This document shows, piece by piece, positions 1 to 13,830 of a stretch of 64,000 bases of DNA. Below the pieces are notes generated by a model. That model was not told the DNA's origin. It searched no databases and saw only the letters and a list, made by a program, of their open reading frames with translations. Position 1 is the first letter of the stretch. Every line of letters starts with the position of its first letter. This DNA comes from Formicarius rufipectus (Eukaryota > Chordata > Aves > Passeriformes > Formicariidae). The stretch is taken from contig VXAU01004744.1 in the NCBI GenBank assembly GCA_013399695.1, positions 62,001 to 126,000 on the forward strand. Direction: 5' to 3'. The position numbers and the translations under genes were made by a program.

Positions 1-975
1 CTTCCCACTTATTAAGCTGCAAAGAGCAGTGATGCACAGTACTGTACTGTGGTAAATAACTGATATCACTTGCTGCAGGTGCAATATAAAATCTAGCTGA
101 TAAACTAGATAATTGGCTGTCAGACCTTTGCCAGCTAATCTGAGACTACAATGTTTCATCATACTTTTTTTTTTCAATCTCTTCAACATTTTTCACAATA
201 CTTTGAAAGGATATTGCATGTTTTTCTCTGTCTGCCTCACTGCATAAAGAAGTTGTTTGAAAGTTCATGAGCCTTTCTGGTTTTCCTGTGTGGTTTGTAT
301 ACAGAGCATAGGGCTCTGCTGGCACACATCAAATTGTGCAGCAAGTGTAGAGATAGACTTTGCTTCCTTCAGGCAACTGAAGTTGAGGGTTTGTTGCATT
401 TGCCTTATAACTTTGGACTATTCCATTAAATTGATGTCTCCTTTAGGTGGTGGTGTAATTGGTACCTGAACTGTGTCTAAGTATTTCACAGAACAAATCA
501 CTAATGTAGATGTAAAACAGCCTGCTGAATTTAAAGACACGTGTATCTGTATTTTCACTGTTTTATTTTAGAGAGGTTTTCAAACCTCTAAGATTTCAGT
601 CATGAGCTCTTCTTCTAGTTATCCTGAAATACTGTAGAGAAATCAGCTGTGGACCAGTCATTAAAAACAAGAATGCTTTCTGTATATGTGTGGGCATTTA
701 CACTGACTCATTGCTGCTGCATTTGGTGTGAGGGGTGCTCCTGAACTAATTTGTTGGAAAAATCAGCAATTTCTTAATTGCTACCTGACTCTAAGTCACT
801 AATGGACACTTCTGAACCTGCTAATACACTCACATTTAAGCACCCATGCTGATGGCATATTTTGGGGTTAACCCCCTTCCAGCATGTAGATTTGGAACTG
901 CAAAGTCATCTGGGCTGCTTCAAGCACAAGTCCTCTGTGGAGTACTACAGGCAAGAGCACACCCACCTCTCCTGT
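1..975. other. Intergenic DNA, no gene seen
   Basis: AT-rich sequence without a reading frame that shows codon bias, a protein motif or plausible splice sites. I recognise no element here. CD38, which lies beyond BST1 in mammals, would be expected in this direction, but no cyclase motif appears on either strand. Confidence 0.6.
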
Positions 976-1022
976 TAATTGGACTCAATGATCTTAGAGG
1001 TCTTTTCCAACCTAAATTATTA
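976..1022 (+). repeat. Short CR1 3'-end fragment
   Basis: The stretch reading 'atgatcttagaggtctttt' followed by 'ccaacctaaat' is the conserved 3' end of CR1 retroposons, just before their terminal octamer repeats. Only this tail is clear. The sequence upstream (about 860-975) may be a decayed continuation. Confidence 0.65.
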
Positions 1023-3149
1023 ATAGTAATTCCGTTGATCACAGGGCAAAAGGCTCAAGCTGCCAGATCTGGGGCACAGGAAATCATCCTGGAAAATGGC
1101 ACTGATGAATCATTATTTGTAGTTTATCTGCTATGGGCTGCTGGGGCTTTCCGTCTCTTTCATCTCTATCAGTTGAAAGCAGCCTGTTTTTCCATGTGGA
1201 AGTGAATTCATTTTGTTTCATGCGTTGCTGAGGGGTTTGGGTGGGGAAAAGAGAGTGCTGGATCAGCCCATGCTGACAAGCACAATGCCTGTCTCCTATC
1301 AGTAATGCAGGCTGCTCTCTCAACTGGAATGTACTATTCTTTTCTTATGCGTTCTCATACGAGGAGAGTGTGGGTGTGGGAGGACCAAATGTCACCACTG
1401 TGCCTTGTAGCTTTTGTTGGTGACCTTTTCACTACCCTACATGTCCTCCTGGTTATAAGTGGTTTGTCTGCTTCCCATCTCAAGACTTGTGCAGGAAGTT
1501 GAGAGCATAAGAAAGAAATATAAATCCACATAAAATCTAACAAATATGATAGGGTTTCTGATTTCTGTGTAAATAATATGAAGAAGTACATGCATAAAGA
1601 GCTTAATGCTGGGCTGCACGCCAAGGCTGATGCACCGATTATTAATTGTAGAGCCAGAAAGAGCCAGCAGAGCAGCACATGATAGGGCCATCTAAAATGA
1701 GAAGTCTTTATTCAAGACAAAATCCTCCTGCATTTCCAGAGGCTCACATGAGTCTCCTTCCCCCACCCCTTTCCCCTCCTGTTTCTCACATCAAATACCT
1801 GTGAACTGCTGAGGCAGAGTCGGGGACAACATGAGGCCACCAACACAAAGCTATTTCATTCCTATGTGAGTCACTGCATGGTCTGGTCTATCCGTTTATC
1901 ACCTCTAAGATCTGCAAATGGGAATAAGCTTAGACAGCCACGGGACAGGGCCCAGCAGATCTGCTTGGTTTGCTCTGGGAGATCCCCCCTCCGTGTTTTC
2001 AGCTTCTTTTGACATCTGTGGCTCTCTGCCTCAGTCCCACTTCTTCAGTTTGTCTTTGCATGTGGGAAACTGACCTCCCAGGGCAGATCAGTCCAGTGCT
2101 CTGGTGTGACAGCAGCGTCTGGGTTGTCTTTCAGTGACCTGGTACAGTAAAGGAGTGGTGCTCCACTGTGTTTTATTGGGGATGAATCAATCTAGTAGTA
2201 GTTTTCTCAAAACCCACGGAGTCAGGAACCGATTTGTGCTTGAGTGACTGTGATTTCTCCAGAGACCTGGTGGGTGTGACCCCGGAGCCACTGAACATCA
2301 AAGGAGGCCAAGTGAGCAAGTTGATTTAAGGAAAATCTTCTCAAAGCACAAGAGTAGTCTATCCTGAAGGGCAGGAAGTTGAAGCTGTGGCAGGAGGCCA
2401 GCTTGACCAAATCAGGAATTGATGACCAAGCTTAAATGTTGGAAGAAAGAGTAAAGGGAGAGCAGAAGCAGGGATGGACTGTCTGAGAGGAATGTAGAAG
2501 TATTGCCCAGACTTGTGGTAAAGCTTATCTCCATGCCCACATAGTTGCTCAGAGAGACAATGCCAGGATGGGAAGACCAAATAATATCCTGCCTTGGGAT
2601 ATATTGTGGAATGCAGGAGGAAAGCCGCTCATGATCACAGAAGACATTACAGGTTGTTTTGGGGGATAGGCAAAGGTGAGACAAGAGAGGGGCTTTGATA
2701 ATTTGTGAGGAACAAGACTGGTAAAATAGATGGGTAAGGGAAATAAAAAGGACAACAGCATGTGAATAGTTGGTGAGTCAGTTTGCCTGTGCTCTGTGCC
2801 TGACTGGGCCAGTCTACCCTGACTTCTTCAACTCCTTCCCAGCACTTCCCTGGGTGATGGCTTTCCATTCTGTGTGTGCACATGTGTATGGGGGTGTGAG
2901 TACAGACAATGGGTTGGAGGGTCCGTAAGCCTGGTGCTGATGGCTGGAGTGAGTGTGGGAGTATGAGTGGTTGTGTGAGTGTTAGGGGAGATCAAGTTGG
3001 ACCAGCTGGTGAGCAGGTGACATGACCTGGGAGCAAGGTGGTGAATGGGTCTCTAAGGGCCAGCTGTGGATGTGAGCTGGGTGTCTCTAAAGTCAGGAGC
3101 TGTGGGACCAGGGGTGTCCTAGCTGGCTCTGTTTGTGTGACAGACATGC
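1023..3149. other. Intergenic DNA, partly GT-rich
   Basis: No gene seen. Between about 2870 and 3010 the plus strand is rich in gtgtg and gtgag words, which looks like a degenerate GT-type simple repeat. Reading frames here are short and have no recognisable motifs. Confidence 0.5.
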
Positions 3150-3530
3150 AGGGAAGGAATTAAGAAAGCCAAACCTGAACCAAACTTAAAATAATTGATG
3201 TGTGGGAGAGCACCAAGAAGGGCTTCCACAGGCACATACAGAGCACGATAAACACCAAGGAAAAGGTGCAGCCACTGCTGAATGGAGTAGGTAACTCAAA
3301 GAACAGTGATAAAGCAGAGATAACACACAAACCTGACATAGTCTTCATTGGAAAGGTCTGTTCTTAGATCTCCTAGGGTCTTCGTGCCTACAATACCCAG
3401 GAAAGAGTTTTGGGGAGCAAATTACTACCCATGGTCGAGAAAGATTGAGTTATGGACCACTGAAACACACTGATTGGATACAAGTCCCTGTGTCCAGATG
3501 AGATACATCTGAGGGTAATAAGGACAAACT
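3150..3530 (+). repeat. CR1 internal (ORF2) fragment, decayed
   Basis: The words 'agaagggcttccacagg', 'ccactgctgaatg' and 'gtccagatgagatacatctga' match, from memory, the part of CR1 ORF2 between the endonuclease and reverse transcriptase regions. The frame is broken in several places, so no protein is encoded. Boundaries are approximate. Confidence 0.55.
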
Positions 3531-4059
3531 GGTTTACATCGCTGCAAAGCTACTCTTGTCTTTGAGAGGTGACTCAACCTATATGATTCTCTGAAGCTTT
3601 AATTTTATGGTAGTGATTTTCAGAATGCTCTCTAATGAATGACTGATGGAACTAAAGAACTTTATCAGACAGGTCCCCAGAGATCCCAGGTTTTCATGAA
3701 ATTGATGATAGATGGAAGTCTAGCTAATCTTTCCTTGAAGACAATAGCTGTAGTAAACTACATATAAGAGCAAATCTCCAGATAGTTAAACGTTGACTGT
3801 GAATACAACATGGTGTAGAGTATTATTTGTGCTGCCTAAATTAGAATTTTAAATGTCCTTGATAAAACATGTTAGCCATCAGGTTTTAAAGTAAATGCAC
3901 CCGGTATGACTGACTGCTATAATTCTACTGACAGCTAAAGATGTTATGAAAATAAAGCTGCCTTTCCAGTTATTCATTACTGATATGAAATGAAAAAGGG
4001 GACAGTACTATGTATGACAGGCCCTTCCAGAAAGAAGATATTTAATCATTGTCATTCTT

Positions 4060-4390
4060 GGAATACTCACAGTATCACTGAAGGATGTCTGCAGGTTATC
4101 TGGTCCCACCACTAAATCATTGCTTAAGTCATGGCTAACTTCAAGATCAGATTAGGTTGCTCATGGTGTTCTTCAGTAGAGTTTTGAAAAACTCCATGGA
4201 TGAAGAATCTAGAACCTCTCTGAAGCCACTGTCATGGTGGGGTTTTTTTAATGTTTAATCAGAATTTTACTTGCTTCACTTTTTGACCATTGCCCCTAGT
4301 CTTTTCACTGTGCATCCCTGAAAAAGAGTATGGCTCCATCTTCTTGACAATGCACTCTAGAGAGTAGAAAAACCTATCCTTTCTGGACAT
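4060..4390 (-). repeat. Decayed CR1 3' region
   Basis: Read on the minus strand this resembles the CR1 3' UTR. The plus strand has the reverse-complement landmarks in order: 'tcactgaaggatgtctgcagg', 'ggttgctcatggtgttcttc', 'gaacctctctgaagcc' and 'tttttgaccattg'. It is strongly diverged and probably old. Confidence 0.6.
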
Positions 4391-5059
4391 TCTTTTGAGA
4401 GATTTGTTGCTATAGTATATGGAAGTGTCTCAAGGAGAGCTGTGACATTCAGTCTTTTACAACAAGGCTTTTGACACTCAGCCACCAATCACATCAGATT
4501 TTAAGAAATGCTTCCTCTTAGACTAATGGTTTTGGAAGAAATAGATGAGATTATGGGAGGCTGGAGTAAAGAGTTGCAGCATTGCTGTGTCAGGATCAGT
4601 TACTCTTTTTTTGTTGTTTTTGTGCCCCCAGTTATTTCCATTAGGAATTTGGTAAATCAGAAAAAGTTGTGGACTCTTCAGTTCCCCTGAGTTCTGGAGT
4701 CCTGGAGTACAATCTCCATCTCGCCTCATTCCGTCTTTCCAAATGTCCTTACTTTTAACTGGGAGATCACAACTGGAGAAAGGAAGGAAGCAAAGTGTCT
4801 TTTCCTCTCTTCAAACACTGTGCTTTAGCATAGAGGAGAAATCTTTTATCAGTAAGTACTACATTTTCCTGATCAGTAAATTCACTTATAAAAATCTTTC
4901 TGATTGCCTGGATAGGAGAAGTTTGTTTTTCTTTATATGGATCATTATTCCTATTTGCCTAATTTCTTGTGAAGTTCTTCTTTTAAGTAATTATTCAGGG
5001 TTGATTTGAAAGGCTTTTTAATTTGTATGTATTTATGTATACATCAATCAATAAATCTG

Positions 5060-5081
5060 TATATATATATATATATATATA
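5060..5081. repeat. TA dinucleotide microsatellite
   Basis: Eleven uninterrupted TA units, flanked by further AT-rich sequence with 'tatgtatttatgtatac' just upstream. Probably length-polymorphic. Confidence 0.9.
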
Positions 5082-8000
5082 CATGTTAATTTTTCTAAAA
5101 ACCTTTCTGATCAGGAAACTCCTATCAAACATCCCATAGAAAACTAGCTCCAGTCTTCAAGATATAATTTTTTCACAGCAGTCTATGGAGACATCATAAG
5201 GGATGAGAGCTTTCCAAGGCCCATAGCAGAGCTTAAGGTCCCTGAATTAAGGGCTTGCTTTTTCCATAGTGGTGTGCTCTGCTGAAATGTCACTGGAACA
5301 ACTAGATTTTAAGCTGCTGCTTTCCAGAGTATTTCAATAGGATCAATTAACTGGTGAGACACACTGACAAGAACATAGATGTACCCTGAGCATTCTCAGA
5401 AGTCATGACATCTGTCCTTCAGCTCAAATGTTTCAAATTGTTCTACAGTTTTGACTGCCTTCTAAATTAATAACAATTGGGTATGCACTTAAAGCTCATG
5501 TCCAGGAAAGAAGCGATTGGGAGCAGCTATTCCTTAATCATTCTCCACACAGACATGCACAGTCCAGTTCCTTTCCCTTGTCTGTCTGATCAGCACTTGC
5601 CTCTCTGCTGGTTGCTGTGCGAGCTCACTCATAGCCAGCTGGAGCCATGACAGCACTGACGGTGTTGTTCAGTGTGAGACAGATACCAATTACTGATTTC
5701 TTTGTTTATTGTAAAAAACGGTCCCAGAGGGTCCAAAACATCTTCACTCTTTGGACCAAGAATCTTCCTCCCATTTCCGTGCTTGTTTCCCTTGCTATCT
5801 TGAGTGTCAGCCCAGCTGCTCCTTCCCCAGTGCTTGTAGAGTCTGGCATTTCCACAGGTGCATCCTAAGCTCTGCTGTTTCTGAAGAATTTCCTGCTGGC
5901 ACCAGTGCTGCTTCTTGTATTTTTCAGTTCCAAATGTTTTCTTTTTTTATTTTTTTTTTCCAAAGTGGTGGGTTTGTAACAAAACAAAGACATAGCTGGG
6001 GTTTGTGCATTGATTTTGTCATGAAACAAGGCAATGTGCCAATAGTTCCCCTACGTACAAAAACACTGATGGTGGGGAGGGAGGTGGAGTGAGGACACAA
6101 TCTGTGGAGTAGCTCTGGAACAGTTTGGGGAAACAGGTTGCTTCATTCTTCTGTGTCACCTTCACCACTTTTTGTTATGCCTGTCTGTTTAGTTTATGTC
6201 AGAAAATTAAGTCCTAGGCAAACTAAATAAAAACACATTCAAAGGTGTATTGTTTAAAACACTGCTGTGCAGAGCTGGAGACCCGTGATTAATGAATCAG
6301 CATATGAAAAGAGTATTTTTTTACTGGAGATCTATTTAATTTATAAAAAAATGAAACAACTGCTAAAGAAAAGTTTGCAAGTAAGTGAAAGCTATAGCAA
6401 AGCCACATCCTGTCCATGAGGGATCTTATCATGAGTTCTGATGAGGCTACTGTACTTTTCCTGTGAAAATATTTTTCAAAGTTTAATTTTAGTGCAGAAG
6501 AAAAGCACATGCAGTAACAACACCAACTTTCATGAAACTGAGTGCTTCTTTTCTGGCCAGCACTAATTATTATGCTGCTCACACATTCTGAGGAGAACTA
6601 CCCATCAGGCTCTTATCCCGCTGAGGCAGCCAAGGAAACAAAGTTGGTACAGAAGTATGCTCTCTGACTCCAGGAGTGTGTAAATAGCACAGTTACTCCT
6701 AAAAGAACTGTACAGGGTAGACACGCCACTTGGAAAGGATCCATGTGATGGTTCAAAGATCAAAAAACATGAAACTTGAGAAAGAAGATCCTTCCTGGTT
6801 AATAACTATGGAAAATATGCTTTTGTATACATGTGTATAAATATCTGTCCAGGATTTGATGCTGTGGCTTCCAAGTCTATTGGTTATGCTTACTGTCCTT
6901 AACTGCTTTTCATGTGATATATACCATATATTTTGGTTCTCATCACTCCTTTTTCATTTTATTCCAACCCCACGTTAAGGGTCAACAGTCATAGAAAGTT
7001 CTGGGTGAAAGCCCAGTGCATACATGTTGCTTTGTGGAAATACCAGCTTTGGATTTTCTGGTACTTTTCCTCAAGCAAAGGGAAAAGTAAGAATGAAGCA
7101 TAACACAGGCACAGCATGTACTACAGTTGGGATATGATACTGCAATACGAAAATTTCCATGATATTCCTTATTTGTGCTCATTTGCTTCTTTGCTTGCAG
7201 CTCTTCAAAATGGCACGGCGTGACTGCAGAGCTTTTCCACATCTGTACCTTGATATAGTATAGCATGGAGAATATAATTCTTTTAACTCTGCTTTGTTGA
7301 CTTCACCTGTTGCAAATGGGGGCAAAAAAATCAAAAAAGCCTTCCTGTAGTTCGGTGGTCCAGCATTTGCCAATGTCTTAAATTAAAATTCTGGTTTCTG
7401 CCAACAATACCTAGGTCCTTTAATTATTTATCCAAGCACTTATGCCTGATACCAGACTGTATCAGGTGTAATCACTAAGAAATGCCCAAGAAAACACAGT
7501 TACTGGATTAAAAAACACTATTTCTTTGTTAATCCTCTATTGTAATTAAGGGTATAACTCAAAGTACTCCAAACATACTGGAGGAGTTCTGGAAGATCAT
7601 CTCTCTCTGCACTTAGGGAACTTACCATACTTACTGCTTACAGAGCCCAGAGAATTCCTAGTCAAACAGCCACAAGTAAAAGACTGCTTACTTTACTTCA
7701 CTGCTGAAAGGAAATATGTACTATGATTTCCTCCATAATTTTTCTCCTATAAAACTTCCAACATAATAATTTTCACGTCATCTGCTAAAATTACAACATA
7801 ACTCATCCAAACTGAGATCAGGTTCACTTTGCTGTGGCTGCAGAGACAGGGAGAAGGCAGGCAAAGAGGGGCTGCCCAGGCAGCAAGGGCACTCTGGCAC
7901 GGTGTGAGGGTACACATGTGCCACACTCCCAGGCTCTAATTTCCTGCACCAGTCTCCCTGCCAGCCTGCACTGGAACTGTTCTGCTGCAGTAATGGAATG

Positions 8001-11000
8001 AGGTGCTCCTCTGAGCTTGCCTTCATAATTAGCAGGAAATTGTAATAAATCAGACACCTGAAGATTATAAACAAAATTTAGCAGACTATATTCTTCGCCT
8101 CTTACATAAAATGGCAAGTAAATTTAGACTGGGCAGAAGCTGGAATTAGGAAAAACCTGAAAATCAAAAAAAACTTGTGAAGTGTTTGAGCCACCCTAAC
8201 ATTTGGCTAAATTAAGATACTGTGCCTCCCCACACTGAGCTATTTTAAACCATACTTCTTGGCTCTGCTAAAAGCACACTTCTTCCACTTCACACTATTG
8301 TTGAAGCAAAATACATCAGAATTATTTCTAGATAGTTAAATGGAGAAAGAGCTAGATTTCATGGAACAATAAGTATTAAAATTCTTGATGTTCCAAGTCA
8401 CATTTCACTACATTTAAGATTGCTGATTGAAAACATAGTCACGTCAGCTGGATATCACATCAAGGCCAATATGACAAAAATAAACACCAGCAGGGTAAAG
8501 AGGGCAGAGAGGTGATCAAGTTATCTTTGCTTTATTTTCATAACTTCTTACTCAAGAGTTTGCATTTAAAAACAGACAAAGCAGGTATGTGCAGATGTAT
8601 ACATAGGCATGCACATACATGCTGGAAAAAGGAATTAACTCTTCAGATTTTGTCAGATACAATGACTGCAACACATGCAGCAGAAAAAGAAATATTAGAA
8701 GGGGAAGAAAATATATAGGAATGAAGAACATGACATAACTGAGTTCTTAAGTGCTCCACAAAATGGGTACAGCAGGAAATACTACTGTAATCTCAGTAGA
8801 TGCCACAGGTCTGTCGGCAGAAATGCAGAGCACCATGTAATGCTCCTGTATATGACGTTTTCATTTGCCATGTTAGTTGGATATTAACAGATCTACTCAG
8901 GATTGTGGCATCCAACCAGATTCAAAATGAGCTGATATACATATTGTTTTCATTTGAAAGATTTTCTCCCTTGAATTCAGGTCTGGAAACAGCTGTTTTT
9001 GCAGTACTTCTAGTATGCTTATGAGTGATTGGAACAACATTTGAAGCACCTTAGTGAATGCTCCAGGCTTGCATGAGTTTACAAAGAAGGGCAGGTGCCT
9101 TTTGGACAATATGATTTCTCCAAATTTGGCACAGCTGTTACATGAGACATTGCTAATCAGAGCATTTCCTGGATGTTCAAGACAGAGCATAGGCACACCT
9201 AGCTGATTGTCACCACTTAAGTGTAACATACATGTGTGTAAGCACTACTGTTCACATTCTTTGTAGATGTAGAAATAGAAAAGCAATGTTCCTGTCTCTC
9301 CCTTCCTCTGGCAGTAACAAATGACCTTTTTGTTTCTCGCTTTGCTGACACTTCTGCCTCTCTGCTTCTGAGATGCCAGTCACACTGTTCTTTCACATAG
9401 ATTAAAACCGTGATATTAAACACAGAACAAACAATTCACACTCAGTTTGAAATGTGCTGCCTCTAAGATTTCAAGGAACGTATGCTTCCAGAACTTTGTC
9501 TTTTTTTTCTTTTCCATTTATATTAGTTGGTTAGGTAAAAGTCTTTACAGATCTTCTCAATTTTTTTTTTACCCCAGCAAGTTTGAGATGCTTTATTCAA
9601 TGAGTGTTGGAGAAAAAAATTGCTGTCTTTGCTACCGAGTTGAAGTAATGGGAAAACAGGCAAGAATCATTAGAAATAAGAAAACACTGGAAGAGGTTTT
9701 GAGTGTGTTGTTCTTGATACAAGATTATGGAGTAAATAAGATCAATTGTTTGAATTGTATCTATCCTACTTTGTATTTTAATTATTTGTTTTTCCAAAAC
9801 AGAATTATTTACCACTTCCTACAGTGTGTTTGGTACCATATGAAACGTCAGCACTGACTGTACTGCTGGAATAGATTGCAGCAGAGGCTGAAAAGCTTTC
9901 ATAAGCTGGAAAGCAAAAGTTGGACAGCTGGGATGCTTGGCTTTGGATGGAAGTTGCCTAAGAAGCACATGGCTTGTTAATGGCATTAAGCTTTTCTTGG
10001 AATCCCACATACCCTACCATACCCAGGTCAGTAGGCAGGACAACACTAGCCCTGATGATGGCTCAGGCACCTAACTGTGAGCCTCACATGCACTACCTCT
10101 ACAGCCCGTGGCTCAAAAAGTGTCATGATGTGATCTGCCGTGGGCAAATAAAAGATTGATCAAAATTACTTAGGTTTGGTTATCTGAGATGTGTCTGTGT
10201 TACAAACATACATCTCCTACTATTCTGGCAGCTACTATTAAGGACAGCAACAAGCAACAGAAATGAGGAAGATGTTAAAGGAAGTAATCAAAAGACTAAT
10301 GTTGGAGTGTGCCTAGGGAACAATTTATAGTACAGCCCAGATTTTCAAACATCTGTAACTTCTGATTTCAGTACTTTTGCACTTTTCAGTACTTTGTGTC
10401 TGAAACTGACACAGAAATCCTTCAAGCTGTAGATGAATTCAGCTGTGACACAGGCAAACCCAACTACATGTGTAATATAAAGAGATTTGCATTAAAACCA
10501 AGTCAAAGATTATTACTGGAATAGAAGCAAGACAAATAAGCAACAACAATGTATTTTAGATATCTTTCAAATGCACAACATGATATAGTTATATCAGGGA
10601 AGATAGGATGTAACAGGGAATAGAAGGATGTAAATCTAAGGAGTCCTAAATCAGATTCACTGAGATAACAGGAATATCCTATCCCAGTTTCCTGGCAACC
10701 AGCTAATACTAATACAAACAAATAATACAGAAGCTAACACAGAATGTGCAGCAAAATTCTACATAGTTATTCTCTAGTAGAACAACTTATTTTTCTGAAG
10801 ATTTATATGTCATCTTGGCGGCTGGATGTCTTGCTAGTTTAGAGAGGAATCTAGCTGGAACACTAGGATAATTCACAAAACTCAAGAAACTTCAGGATGA
10901 CATCTGCTCTCCTCAGTATGTTCTGAAACGTGCTGAGTTCACTGCAAGCAGGCCAGTGTCTGACTTGGCATGTTCTTCTCTGAGTATGATATGCCATAAA

Positions 11001-11387
11001 TCACATCATAGTGGTAAAACTGTGGAACTTTATAGATCTAGTATTTCTGACTATTTGCTACCCAGTGGCCAGGAAGAGCTGTGTGGATGACAAAGCAATC
11101 GGTATCATGTGGTAAAATACTGTATGCAAGTCAGAATCTTGCTGTACAATAGTGTCAGGTAAGGTTGGCCTAAATAAAAGTTTCATTTTCCACTGTCTTA
11201 CCTATTGTATCTTGTGTCAAGTAAGAAATCTAAAAGCTCTCCTATCTGAATTCATATTGCCCCTTCCCAAAACATGATAGTCACTTAAGTTTCCAAGGCC
11301 AAATGTTAGGGGTTTTTATAAACAAGTTATCTGCGTGGGTGATGTATGACAGGTATAGTTTCACTTTTCTTTCTGAAATATGTGAAC

Positions 11388-11445
11388 AGAATGTATTATT
11401 CTTTGTTCAGATCTGGAGAATGTATTATTCTTTGTTTAATTCTGG
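11388..11445. repeat. 29-bp tandem duplication, two copies
   Basis: Two adjacent 29-bp units both begin with 'agaatgtattattctttgtt' and end in 'tctgg'. They differ at only a few bases near the end, so the duplication is fairly recent. Confidence 0.85.
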
Positions 11446-13527
11446 AAAATAAAAGTAAGAGGAAATAGCCATGGATTTCTTCTAATGAAGAGAAGGAAAT
11501 GAAGGGTGAGGCTTTCTAGCATTGGAAGGTTAATTTTTGATACTAACAGAAGTTGGTATCTAGTATGCAAGGTTTTAACAGGCAGGTTTGCCAGTCCCAG
11601 ATATAAGGTGAAATTGTGGTTAGAAATTAGCTGAAGCTGAATTTATAGCCAGCTAAGGCAAACAGAGGGTATGGATTCAGTTGATTAACTTAGTACACTA
11701 AAGCGAATCTGAACAAAAAGCCTACAAAAGAGACAAACATGAGCTTGTTCCAGCTGCCTCCTCTGTCTGAAGATATAGGTCCTCTTTGTGCTGCTGGTGC
11801 AGATCTGAAGAAGAGAAAACAAACAGGATGTTCACAGCACAGAGCTGAGTTAGGATTCTTTTAAATATCAGGGATTTGTTGCCAAGGACGAAGTTTGTGG
11901 TCCAAGTGCTAAGCTAGAAGTTTCTTTATATAAGCTTGCCAACAGATTCCCTTAGTCTGTCATTATTTTATAAACTGAGTTTATTTGGAAAACCCTGGGA
12001 AGACTCCTTTCTACCTTTACACCTGAGCTTTCTTGTCTCTCTCCGTTTATTTACTGTCTCTGGCCTTATTGCTTGTGATTTTATAGAGCTCCTCTAGACA
12101 GCAGTGATCCCGAAGGACTGCATTTTCACAACATTTGATACAGCACTATCCAGATCCATTTCTAAGCCTTCTTGACATTGCAATAATGCAAGTAATACCA
12201 CTACTAACAGGTTGCATCTGGCTTCCTTCCTGCTCACATTTGTAAGCCATCTATGCCATCTAGTGGGTATTTTTTACTTACAGGCTTTCTTCAAAAGTCA
12301 GGGTATTAACTAAACAAGCCAAAGTCCAAATTTGTCTCAGCAGGAAGATAATTCAAGTCTGGTGAGGAGTTAAAGGGCACTACCACTACCCAAGAAGTCC
12401 CAAGTACATTACGCCACCCCTCTACTACCCTGACCCAGTCCTCTCCTTTGCTATGCCAATGTGACAGGAGTTGGGGTGACATAAAAAATAATTTGCCCAA
12501 CTCTAGTAGTTTTGGGCTTCAGACATTATTCTCTGGAGGCTGAGAAGGCAGCTATCAGCCTTGTTACAGCAAACACCCCTCATGAAAGGGGATGCAGCAG
12601 AACCTGCATGCCTGTTTCACTGTTTATTATGGAAGTATGAACAGTGAGTGTACACTGACTGCACATACACTACAAAGAAAACCTTTTCCTAACAGATACA
12701 TGCTTTTAATAGTGGTACCCCTACTGTCCAAACTGCCCCCATGTCAGTTAATGGACCATCAGAAAGCAGGGATACATCCACGGAGAAAACATATATAAGA
12801 AGATAATAATAAAACAATTTATATGCATTTGCTTAAAGCTTGTTCTGAAAAGGCAGTGAATTTCAATGGAGATGTTATTTATTGCAGACAAGTAAGTAAT
12901 TTGGGGAACAGTGTAAGTATTCATTTGCTTGAAGTATTTTAATTACTTAAATTTCAAGGAGAGGCAATGATAGTTTAGCATTCAGATTGGGAAGCTCTGT
13001 CTTGATTTGGGATAGTGCAGATATGAAGTAAATCAAATGTATTACAATGCCATGCATACAGGAGGGAACAGAATGTTCAGAAAGGCAACAAGCAAGGACA
13101 CTTGTCATGAGGAGGATGATCACATCTGAGTTGGTTCACAGTTATCCCACAAGAGCATGAGATTGGTGCTTAGACTACTCCAGTCATTATTGTACTATAA
13201 GTACCAGCATGGATCAAAAGGAAGGGGTGGCTGCTCCCCTGCTTACAACTGCAAGCACTATGTGGTAATACTGCAGAACTGGTATGTTCATCCCTTAGCT
13301 GAAAAGAAAAAGACATTAATGGTTTTCATAAGCCTTCTCATCCAGTTTCCTCAGCTGAGCAACATACTCACATCACAAAACTTTGAGGGAAATGGTTTAA
13401 AACCTGGGATAGAAGAAAAATCTGAAGAGCTCACAATATTATATTTTTTAAGTCCTCTAAAGTGCTTTTTCCTCCAGTTTGTTAATATTGTCACTACATT
13501 TACAGCTACGATTTTGCATGCAATAAA

Positions 13528-13533
13528 TTTATT
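13528..13533 (-). terminator. BST1: Poly(A) signal of BST1
   Basis: AATAAA on the minus strand (plus-strand tttatt), about 207 bp past the proposed stop codon of the last BST1 exon. No closer canonical signal lies between. The short 3' UTR that this implies supports the terminal-exon model, but the cleavage site is not proven. Confidence 0.55.
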
Positions 13534-13739
13534 TTCCTTGTACATGTAAACAAAAGCCTTACGATTCAGTGGCAGAACAAGGAAACCCTATTTTAATTTA
13601 TCATGCAAGTGGCATTTAGTAACAAATAAAAACCTTAATGGGACTGGAAGCCTGTCCTATAATCTGCTGCCTAGAAGGAGTCTGTAGTTATCAGTGGTAT
13701 CTACAATACCACTGTTTTTATAATATTTATAGGTGGGTA

Positions 13740-13830
13740 CTAGAATATAATTTGTATGTGAGAATGAGTGTTGCTGCATGACATGATGAGTAAAAAAGTG
13801 ACCAGCAAGAACACAGAATATTCACTTTCT
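13740..13830 (-). CDS. BST1: BST1 terminal exon: hydrophobic C-terminus (proposed)
   Basis: The acceptor tttttaatgcag opens a frame in the required phase 2. It reads 29 residues beginning ESEYSVFLLVTFLLIMSC and stops at TAG. The hydrophobic run VFLLVTFLLIM soon after small residues (Ser277-Ser280) fits the GPI-attachment signal expected for BST1. However, a polar tail of about 13 residues follows the run, which is atypical. No similarity to human BST1 exists at this variable end, so the evidence is phase, hydrophobicity, position and the following poly(A) signal. Confidence 0.65.

Larger units (their letters stand above)
4391..13527. other. Intergenic DNA, no gene seen
   Basis: About 9 kb without a recognisable exon. 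Small open frames occur on both strands but lack domains and are typical of AT-rich DNA. A TA dinucleotide run (5060-5081) and a 29-bp tandem duplication (11388-11445) are listed separately. Distal 3' UTR of BST1 or regulatory elements could lie here, but nothing in the sequence shows it. Confidence 0.55.

Noticed and set aside
846..1205. Open frame of 119 codons
   Set aside because: It runs through a CR1 tail and has no recognisable domain or codon pattern.
9447..9857. Plus-strand frame of 136 codons
   Set aside because: AT-rich with Phe/Tyr/Ile runs, no splice support and no motif; consistent with chance.
1..13500. CD38, expected beyond BST1 by mammalian synteny
   Set aside because: No cyclase-like exon was found on either strand; it may lie outside the window.
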